Source: Bimuria novae-zelandiae CBS 107.79 (taxonomy: Eukaryota > Ascomycota > Dothideomycetes > Pleosporales > Didymosphaeriaceae). From it: a DNA stretch of 64,000 nucleotides. Location: contig ML976760.1 in assembly GCA_010015655.1 (NCBI GenBank), forward strand, positions 52,759 to 116,758, in the 5' to 3' direction. This document shows, one piece after another, positions 56,236 through 64,000 of this stretch. The notes under the pieces were generated by a model. That model did no database searches. It was not told the DNA's origin and worked only from the letters and a program-made list of their open reading frames with translations. Made by a program: the position numbers and the translations under genes. The stretch's first letter is position 1. Each line of letters starts with the position of its first letter.

Positions 56236-57689
56236 AGTTGGACTAAGGGCCTGCGGGCTAGATGAGTTGTTGTGTTAGCAGTAAAGGAAAGGAAATGAAT
56301 TACATCGGTTGCAAGCACACGCATCGGAAATGACATTGCTTTGGTGATGAGGAAGGAGTTGTGATGTCGAGTGCGATTCATGATTCGCTTGTATGTATGT
56401 GTGCTTCGTGAAGGGAGATCAGCCGTGGATCCGAACGTCGTACTTCGGGTCTAATATTGCCCATATGTACCTACGACACGAGCGAGAAGGGAAAGAGTGG
56501 GTAGTATAGGGCTGCATTCTTCGTAAGGCGCCTTCCTCGACGAACAGTTTTCAGGTACGAGGTGGTGGGTCTTCCAGACGCGTCGTTCCATGTCGATTTC
56601 CTGCATCGAGACGTCGGGAGAAGCGAGAAAAGGCCTAGCATCCTGAGGTTATCAAGAATATTCCCATCTTATAGATAAGAATGCCTGCTTGCGCAATATG
56701 TATCAATCTCCTTATCGGGAATATCACTCTCGGCTTCAAAACACGTGCCTCTTGGCAGCCGTGTGGTGATGATGATGATGATGACGATGATGATAATGTG
56801 ATTTGACGGGAAGTTTGGTGTTGAAGAGGTGTTGAGGGATGGGAAGATCCGCAGCACGGGTGTCAAGGTTGCCAGGCAAACTCAGGGTCTAGCGCATAGT
56901 CCCACCCGTGCATCGCGTGGTTTTATTGCCCTTAGCGCTTGGCCCTACCAAGTCAGTCGCACCTCCGAAGGTGTTGAAGGCACATCATCCGGCTGCGACG
57001 GCTTTTGTGATCTAGACTTGGAATATCTCGCCTTCTCGTTCGTTTCTCCCCCGCATATGTCTAGTCCCGTCTTAGATTCGGAAGTAGCGACGGTGGTGAA
57101 ATACATGAACACGTGACTTCGGAAGCCTACGTCTTAAGCGAATTCGAAAGTCGGGGTAGCCTTGGCGATCACTATACTCCTAAAGTCTCACTCACTGACT
57201 CGACCACGTAAGCCTCAACCTCGGTGTAATGCTCGGACACAAAGGTTACAGCTGTGGAGATAAGAGTTAGCGCAATTTATGATGGCGGAACGTCAGCTCA
57301 ACTTCGTGCTGTAGGGCGAATCTCATCCTCATCTTTTGACGAACCACATTCTTTAGGTCCAGGGAAAGGCGTAAACTGCTAGAGCTTGTATCATTGAATC
57401 GACAGCGAACCAATTACCTTACAACCTCGCCACATTCAGCAAGAGACAGGAGCTTAATAGGGACATCGCATAATTGCGATCGATGTACAAAAAGCTTGAA
57501 GTCGACTATGGCCTGTAAGCTTCTTTCCTGTTGTCAGACCAACTTCTTGAGTGCATACCTATCTTCGCCCTCAGACAGTCTTCGCACGTGCGCGTAGGGT
57601 GCAGTGAACGTTTGACAGTTCGACGAGGTTTTTGGTGTTGGGGTTGTACCGATACATGTATCGTCGCACCAGCAACTGCTGACATCAAA
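56236..57689. other. Intergenic, no gene recognised
   Basis: Contains a short GATGAT microsatellite near 56766-56796 and frames without motif (56829-57116, 57394-57597). The first exon of the acyl-CoA synthetase gene may lie near its right end. Confidence 0.4.
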
Positions 57690-59668
57690 AGTACCTCTTG
57701 TCACCGACGTAGCAGGTACAGCAGCACTGGCTGCATACCTAAACGCCAAATATCACATCGCACATGACCTGCGCACTGGCAAGGGATCAATCTATCCAAC
57801 CCAGGCCGATTTCAAATGGATGGGCCAGCGCCTTTCCCAACACAAGCTGCTGAACTGGCATATCTTCGAAGAGCAAGCGCAGAAGCAGCCAAATCATCCT
57901 TTTCTCATCTTTGAGGGACAACAATGGACATATGACCAATTCTTAGTCGGCACCAGAAGAGTTGCAAATTGGCTGATACAAGAATTGGGGGTTGAAGTTG
58001 GTGAAATTGTGGCATTGGACGGAGGCAACAGTCCAGAGCATGTGATGATTTGGCTAGCATTGGATGCTGTGGGTGGTGTTACTTCTTTCATCAACAACAA
58101 TATTTCGGGCGATGGACTTGCTCATTGTGTCAAGGTGAGATAGCGACTACGTCGCACACGAAGAAAGGCAAACATTAATATTTCGCAGCTATGTGAGCCG
58201 CGCTACCTTCTCGCCGATAGCGATGTCCGCGACAATGTCGAGCTTGTCCGGGCGACCTTGGAAGAGGCAGGCATCGAAATCAAATACTACAACCCTTCTT
58301 TCATCTCAAGCCTCTCCGATGGTACCAACATCCCGGCATCTCGTTACGAGAGTATCTCTCTGGCTACTCCCCGCGAGCTCATTTACACCTCCGGCACTAC
58401 AGGCCATCCGAAAGGCGTCGTCATAGAAGCGGCCAAGGAACTTTTTACCCCCCGCGGCGTAGCGCGTTACCTTCGTCTCACACCCTCGGATCGCATTTAC
58501 ACCTGCATGCCACTCTACCACGCCGCTGGTCATAGCCTGTGCCTGACTCCTGCTATTCATGTAGGCGCAACCCTGGTTCTCAGTCGGAAGTTCAGCCACT
58601 CCAAGTTCTGGCCTGAAGTTGCGCAAAGCCAGGCAACTATTATCCAGTACGTGGGTGAACTAGGACGCTATCTGGTAAACGGGCCGAGAAACGAGTATGA
58701 GCGGAAGCACTGCGTGAGGATGGCGTGGGGAAACGGCATGAGGCCCGACGTGTGGGAGCCGTTCCGTAAGCGGTTCAATATCCCTATCATCAATGAACTG
58801 TACGCCGCGACGGACGGGATGGCATCACTTTTTAACTGGAACGAGGGCGATTTTACCAAAGGCGCGCTCGGGATGCGGGGTGCAATATGGAACTGGAAAT
58901 ATGGAGGAGAGGAAGTGAGAGTTAAGATGGATATCGACACCGAGGACATCATGCGTGATGCCAACGGGTTTGCCATCCGGTGCGGCGCAGATGAACCTGG
59001 ACAGGTACTGATCAAGTTGGATCCTAAGGCCCCGGCTCATCCGGGGTACTATAACAACAATGCTGCCACTGAGAAGAGGCGCATTCGCGATGTCTTCCGG
59101 AAAGGTGATCTGTAAGTATACCACCCTTGCTGAACAGACAATAACTCACACATTCGGTTGTAGGTGGTTTAAGTCCGGCGACATGATGCGACAGGACGCA
59201 GACGGCCGCGTCTACTTCGTTGACCGTCTGGGCGACACTTTCCGCTGGAAGTCCGAGAATGTATCTACTCACGAAGTTGCCGACGCTTTGGGTAAACACC
59301 CGCAGATTGCCGAGGCAAACGTCTACGGCATTAGTGTGCCGGGATACGATGGCCGTGCGGGTATGGCTACTGTTGTGTTGGCCGATGGTGTTACGCTGTC
59401 GAGTCTTGACCTGAAAGGCCTGGCGGAGCATGCTAAAGCCAGACTGCCCGGCTATGCAGTCCCGTTGTTTTTGAGAGTTACGCAGGCTTTGGAATACACC
59501 GGTAATTTGAAAATGCAGAAGGGCACATTGAAGCGAGAGGGCGCGGACCCGGACTTAATTAGCGGCGAAGATAAGCTATATTGCCTACCCCTGGGCAGTG
59601 ACAGATATGTGCCATTCGGAAAGGAGAATTGGGAGGGTATAAAGACGAAGAGACTGAGATTGACCTGA
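57690..59668 (+). CDS. FAT1-like very-long-chain acyl-CoA synthetase / fatty acid transporter
   Basis: Exons about 57690-58134, 58189-59111 and 59164-59668. The AMP-binding motif IYTSGTTGHPKG lies in exon 2. The FATP/VLACS motif (GDMMRQDADGRVYFVDRLGD, then FRWKSENVST) is in exon 3, and the C-terminus has the usual GNLKMQKGTLKREG. The 5' end is uncertain. Homologous sequence (VPLVTDVAGTAALAAYLNAKYHI) begins near 57692 without an ATG before it; the first in-frame ATG is 57820. Either an upstream exon exists (acceptor near 57689, CAAAAG) or the start codon is lost. It activates long fatty acids at the membrane, ER or peroxisome. Confidence 0.87.
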
Positions 59669-60188
59669 TGACTATTTGTATCGGCAATGTATCAATAACA
59701 AATGTTCGCAGTACAGCAAATTTCACGTTGCTCCTGGCAAAGTATTACAGGCGCAATTTTGTGGCTGCATGCGATAGCAAATATATCGAGACGCTGAGTG
59801 GAAGGAAAGCTTCGACTTTATGCACCAGCGCCTATCACTTGCGGCGGGTGGACCCATCCAAAAGCAAGTCGTCGGTAACCTATGTAAGTCTCCAATGCAT
59901 GAGGCAGCTAGCGGGAAAGAGATGACAATGATCACACAGCTAAGACCCCATTACGTGCTCAGTTTACTGCTAACATTTCAATACCAGTTAGAAAGAACCA
60001 CACGAGACCGCTGAAAATTGAGCCGAATCTCTCAAACCTCTGAAGACGACAAGATTGCACTCCCCCTACCGCTTAGTAGTACTTTTTTTTCCTACTTTCA
60101 CCAACTCACCTACGCCTGTATTCTGATCAGCATCAAGTTGCAACTCCAGATGCTGATCTCCCGTCTCCCGTATCTTTATAATCTCCCG
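59669..60188. other. Intergenic between convergent genes
   Basis: No gene recognised; CT-rich stretch near 60056-60180. Confidence 0.4.
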
Positions 60189-62439
60189 CTAACTGTTCTT
60201 ATTATCTATCCCATCACTAGTCCCATGCAAAGTAGCGCTAGGTGCCGAGTTGATAGCCAGAGCCAAAAGGTCTCCAACGTCTCCCCAGCTGTCGCTACCG
60301 ATGTAGCGCTTCCTGCTGTACAGAATGGTCACGTGGATCATGTAACTGAGTATAATCAAGCAATACAGTCCGAGCGCGGCAGCTGCAGCTTCAGAGGATG
60401 CGCTTCTGAACCCCCATCCATACCCGTACCGATCGACTAAGACGCGCACACTGTAATTCATACTGTCGTACACACTGGGACGAGTAGTACTTTGAAGCGA
60501 GGGGTTGGTTTGTAGTAAATAGGCTGGAAGCAGGATGAATTTGTCTTTGCTCGTCAATGATTCGGTCGCAAGCCATGGCAAGTGTGCGGGGGTCATCCGG
60601 GCGATGCTGTCGGCGATGATTATGCCGAGCAGTGCTGCAACCGCTTCTTCGATAGCCCCGTCCAAGTCTTCGGTAGTGACATTCAAAAACTTGAAAGACG
60701 TAATATTGTTGTCTCTCTTATCAATGGCTAGGTCCAGGAGTTCGCTTATAGGCGAGCTCTTCAATTCGTTGGGCTGATCGTTGGCATTGGTGCTCCAGTC
60801 GACGTATGCCGCCCACTCGAGTTGAAGATCTGGCGGTTCGGCGGATAGAGCGTACTTTCTCCTAGTTTTTACCTTAATTCGGTATAATGATGTGGCAGAG
60901 CAGAACAATGGAAGCAAATATAACAGGAAGACAGCGTCGATCCACACGACAAACCGAAAGAGCCCCAAACACGAGTAGCTATGAATCATGAGGGTATCGC
61001 CGAGTTGGCATAGGGAAATGTATCCACTGACCTGTTTTATTCTTTGTAATATGTGACTGGTTCTCCGGTGCGTCTCCCACCAGCCCGTAGGCTGGGCAAG
61101 AGGGGGTCAGTCACGTTGCTGGAGACTGACGTCGAGTTTTTCGGTTCAAAGTAAGCTTCACTGGCAGTCCAGCGTGCGTCAACAGAGCAAGCGACGACCT
61201 TAGAAGATTGAATGTTAGAGGCGTCGATTGGAAGTATAGCCATTGCGAGAATTGATGACAATCCGACTTGGCGAGTGTTCTTTAGCCACAAAAAACGAGA
61301 ATTGAGAGTAGGAAGATCATCCCAGATCTTGTGGTCGCTTTGAAGAATGAACGCATCTTTTTGGAGGGGTCTTCTTTTACGTTCTCCCATGAGTTTCTGA
61401 TTGACGGAAAAGTGGCGTTACGTTGTGCTCGATCGTGTTCCACTAGTTTCGCGTGGCAATTGACGTGCACTACCGGTTGGTATGTCGGTGCGTCTTTAGC
61501 TAGTCTAAGCCGGGGATAGAGCAGCTTGCGAATATTTGCCAGGTTATATCGGTTCGCATAATTGAAGTATGTACCGAGCGTGGTGACGGTAGATTCGTGG
61601 AGAACTATAACTGTGGCACCAGTGGTTCGAACTTCGCGCTTGTCGTCTTCCTAGCTGGACGTTATCGTATAGACAACTTCTCGCTTCGCATTGCTATATC
61701 TTTCTTTGAATATTAGGCCGTCCCGTGCGTCTGTTAGAATAAAGCTTGTGACCCAATCACGGATGTCGGTCAATCCATACGCAGGGCAGTAGCTGTGGGA
61801 AGGATTTTTTGAGCATACTGCGTCTTCAGTCTCGTTTCCCGTAAGGGTGCCATTGAATGTCGTGGGCCAGAGTTGCTCTGCCCCCCCAGCAAACGCGATT
61901 GTTGAATTATGATCCCAGGTTGAGTTCCTCAGCTCGAACCATCCGAGCGCAGGGATCATCGTGATTGCAGATGACGGGCCTAGTACTACAGAAAGTAGAC
62001 AGACGATGGCAAACAGTGAGCCAAACCAGCGACGAAGAGGGTAGCCTCTCCAGAATGAGGTTTGGAATAATGTGCTCGGTGATGTGACGGTGTATGTGGC
62101 ACTGAACAAGCCAAAAGATATGCCGTTTTCTCCCAACAGCAAGGTTCGCATGTAGTAGAAGACGACGTAAGACAACGAGGTCAGCATGAGTAATTCATGG
62201 ATGTTGGAAGCAAATTGCCATCCCTTCAATTCGTTTCGTATTTGCGTGTCTGCAGTGTTGAAATCCTTCCAGAACTGTTTAGTGAAGTTGGCCCAGAACA
62301 AGGCCGCAATCACTCTCAGAGCGAGGAGGTGGGCTGTGAGCCCCAAAAATGAGAAATGACGTCGAGCAACGACTTTTCCGTCCTGAACTGCGGGCGACGT
62401 ATGAAGGAAAGGCTGACTTGATAGGGAGAGTTCTGACAT
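60189..62439 (-). pseudogene. Large multipass membrane protein gene of fungal orphan type, broken
   Basis: ATG 62439 opens 262 codons with several membrane helices (HFSFLGLTAHLLALRVIAALFWA, HELLMLTSLSYVVFYY, WFGSLFAIVCLLSVVLGPSS) and N-glycosylation sites. A TAG at 61651 interrupts the frame, which then continues coding-like to about 61360. A one-base shift near the A-run at 61357 moves the reading to a frame with ILPIDASNIQSSKVVACSVDARW, the conserved central motif of this family. That frame meets TAA at 61037. A last part (60189-60989) carries LLGIIIADSIAR and a final helix. The family is common in Dothideomycetes, with no known function. The stop, shift and second stop make it a pseudogene unless they are assembly errors. 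Confidence 0.6.
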
Positions 62440-62961
62440 CTTTCAAAGCGAACGTAAAAAACAGAAGAAATTGGCATTTACGTTACTTGGGGATAGGGGA
62501 AAGAATATACTTCATGAGGAGAGCCTGGCCCAGGCGAGACAGGCGCTCAATCCTACCAGGCAGACTTGGCAACAATCCAGCTAAGCTTGATAGCTGGCTG
62601 GCTGGCTTGAGGCTTGAGGTATTCAATCCAGCCAGCCAAACTGTTAGCAAAAGTAGAATCAAGCCAACAAGCCGCAAGCAGAAAGCTTGAAGGCTTGATA
62701 GGCTTGATAGGCTTGATAGGCTTGATGTGCGGGCAGGCAGGCGGGAGATGGGGGCCGCGATAGGGCGTGAGGCGATTGATTTTGCAGTAAAAGCTATCTC
62801 ACGATACTTTCTTGGTGTTGAGTTTTTATCGATTAGTACTAGCGCTCCGCCAGCCACCCAACGCGTTTATCCCATATGCTTGCCCACCTATCTCAATGTT
62901 GAATTCTTCACCCACAATTAGTTCTTAGAGTTATTATTTCTGCCTCACGATCACCGTCGCT
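62440..62961. repeat. hAT 5' end region with GGCTTGA subterminal repeats
   Basis: GGCTTGA or AGCTTGA occurs about ten times between 62583 and 62728. Four tandem 10-mers AGGCTTGATA/G run at about 62688-62727. CAGC/CTGG repeats (TGGCTGGCTGG, CCAGCCAGCC) lie at 62592-62640. Such subterminal motif clusters mark hAT ends. The terminal inverted repeat itself cannot be fixed because the right end is outside the window. Confidence 0.5.
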
Positions 62962-64000
62962 ATGCCGCCCAAACCTACTAACAAAGACGCGAAAAAGCGC
63001 ACAAAAGCTGGCCCTTCTGGCCCGAACAAGCGCCCTCGCCGCACTGCCAGCCAGCCCATCAATGTTGACTCCCAGCAGCCATCTCAATTGCCACCTTCTC
63101 CTTCTCCTCCACCTCCACCTCAACCTATTACGAACGTCCTCCAAGCCCTAGCGAGCGCGTCCCAGGCCCCCACATTCGAAGCGCGCGTTCGAGAGTCGCG
63201 ACCCGAAGACACCATCGTCGCGCCCGCCGAGGGCAGCGAGCAGGCAACTGCTGCAGCTTCTGAAGCTCCTGAAGATGAGGAGGATAAGGAAATTGACGCC
63301 TTCGACGCTCATCTCATGGACAATTACGACGGCCTTGATTGGGCGCGTTTGAAGAAGTACATGAGGCCTCTTGCAACCCACAAGTTCAAGAAAAGCTGGG
63401 TCTATCGCCATGGCTATCGCGTCGTCCGACGCAGCAATCCTCACCTCGTCTTCTGGGTTTGCCACCGCTGTTACCGCATAAAAGCTACCGATCAAGGTCG
63501 TGGGATCCTCCAAACAACAAAGGCTATCTCAGCTGCCTCGCGCCACCTCGAGCTCCATAAGATCTACAAGCCTGGCAAAGCTCCAACGGAGAAGCTCGAA
63601 GTCACGGTTTACGGCAAGCTGATTAGCAGCAAGCAGCGCGTCTCACAAGCCGTCGCCAACGAGCTTGCCGGCTTCAATTATCACGAGTTTCGACAGGCCG
63701 CTGTGGGCTGGCTCCTCGAGAATAATCACCCAATCTCTGAGTTCGAATCGCCCGCCTTTCGCGACCTCATACGCCTCGCCAATCCACTTGCGGAGGACGC
63801 GCTTTGGAGGTCTCATCACAGCGTCTCGCACTACGTTGTGCGCCTCTTCGACTACCTGAAGCCGCTGGTTGTCCGCGAGCTGTCACGATCTCTGAGTCAG
63901 ATACACCTAAGCTTCGACGGGTGGACGACAAAGGGCGGCAAGAAGGGCTTTCTTGGTATCGTTGCCCACTACGTTACGGCAACCGGCGAGCTCCAGGACC
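62962..64000 (+). CDS. hAT-family transposase, intact as far as seen (3' end outside window)
   Basis: ATG 62962 opens a frame that stays open for 346 codons to the window edge. A basic, Pro-rich N-terminus (PPKPTNKDAKKRTK) precedes an acidic stretch and a BED-like zinc finger: VYRHGYRVV, FWVCHRCYRI (Cys-X2-Cys) and RHLELHKIY (His-X4-His). The hAT catalytic core begins with LSFDGWTTKGGKKGFLGIVAH, where the first catalytic Asp is expected. No stops and normal GC, unlike the other transposons here, so it escaped RIP and may be recent. A Restless-like fungal hAT is the best family guess. Confidence 0.85.
   Translation, partial: MPPKPTNKDAKKRTKAGPSGPNKRPRRTASQPINVDSQQPSQLPPSPSPPPPPQPITNVLQALASASQAPTFEARVRESRPEDTIVAPAEGSEQATAAASEAPEDEEDKEIDAFDAHLMDNYDGLDWARLKKYMRPLATHKFKKSWVYRHGYRVVRRSNPHLVFWVCHRCYRIKATDQGRGILQTTKAISAASRHLELHKIYKPGKAPTEKLEVTVYGKLISSKQRVSQAVANELAGFNYHEFRQAAVGWLLENNHPISEFESPAFRDLIRLANPLAEDALWRSHHSVSHYVVRLFDYLKPLVVRELSRSLSQIHLSFDGWTTKGGKKGFLGIVAHYVTATGELQD

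Overview
This window is nuclear DNA of a filamentous ascomycete, most likely a Dothideomycete. Support: short introns (about 44-105 nt) with GTRNGT donors and CTNAC/CTGAC branch sites, fungal-specific families (MED16, cAMP-receptor-like GPCR, HET and DUF3468 proteins), and AT-rich blocks with the decay left by repeat-induced point mutation (RIP). Gene-rich segments of normal GC alternate with AT-rich, transposon-filled islands.

Layout. 1-2205 is the 3' part of RIC1 (Ypt6/Rab6 exchange factor). 2775-7721 is an AT-rich nest: two decayed Fot1/pogo transposase relics between inverted repeats, cut by four LTR insertions whose 5-bp target duplications are still perfect. 9139-15942 holds a DUF3468-type regulator, an I78 proteinase inhibitor, a broken HET gene and an intron-containing tRNA-Leu(AAG). 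17390-19523 holds two tandem paralogues interrupted only by in-frame stops. 20016-28748 is a housekeeping block: mitochondrial thioesterase-like protein, an array of a 31-bp interspersed repeat, OLA1 ATPase, DeSI-type peptidase, and a head-to-head pair of mitochondrial genes (uS11m and TIM44).

29576-38585 is a second accessory island: two related small secreted-protein relics, a complete RIP-decayed Fot1-like element with TA target duplication and a nested LTR, another possible short LTR, an F-box pseudogene with six in-frame stops, an 0.8-kb inverted-repeat element and two orphan reading frames. 38670-59668 is mostly ordinary genes: MED16 and an HST3/4-type sirtuin (divergent), a PLC-like phosphodiesterase, a GPCR, an MDM1-like PXA/RGS/PX/nexin-C protein, a secreted CE1 esterase and a FAT1-like acyl-CoA synthetase. 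60189-62439 is a broken multipass membrane protein gene. The right edge carries an intact-looking, undecayed hAT transposase that runs out of the window.

The most notable signals are the nested LTR insertions in RIP-dead pogo elements, the repeated class of genes broken by in-frame stops but not by frameshifts, the 31-bp interspersed repeat array at 21.3-22.2 kb, and the small secreted Kex2-type pair. All functions are read from motifs and family memory. No database search was run, and intron borders are inferred from frame and splice signals.
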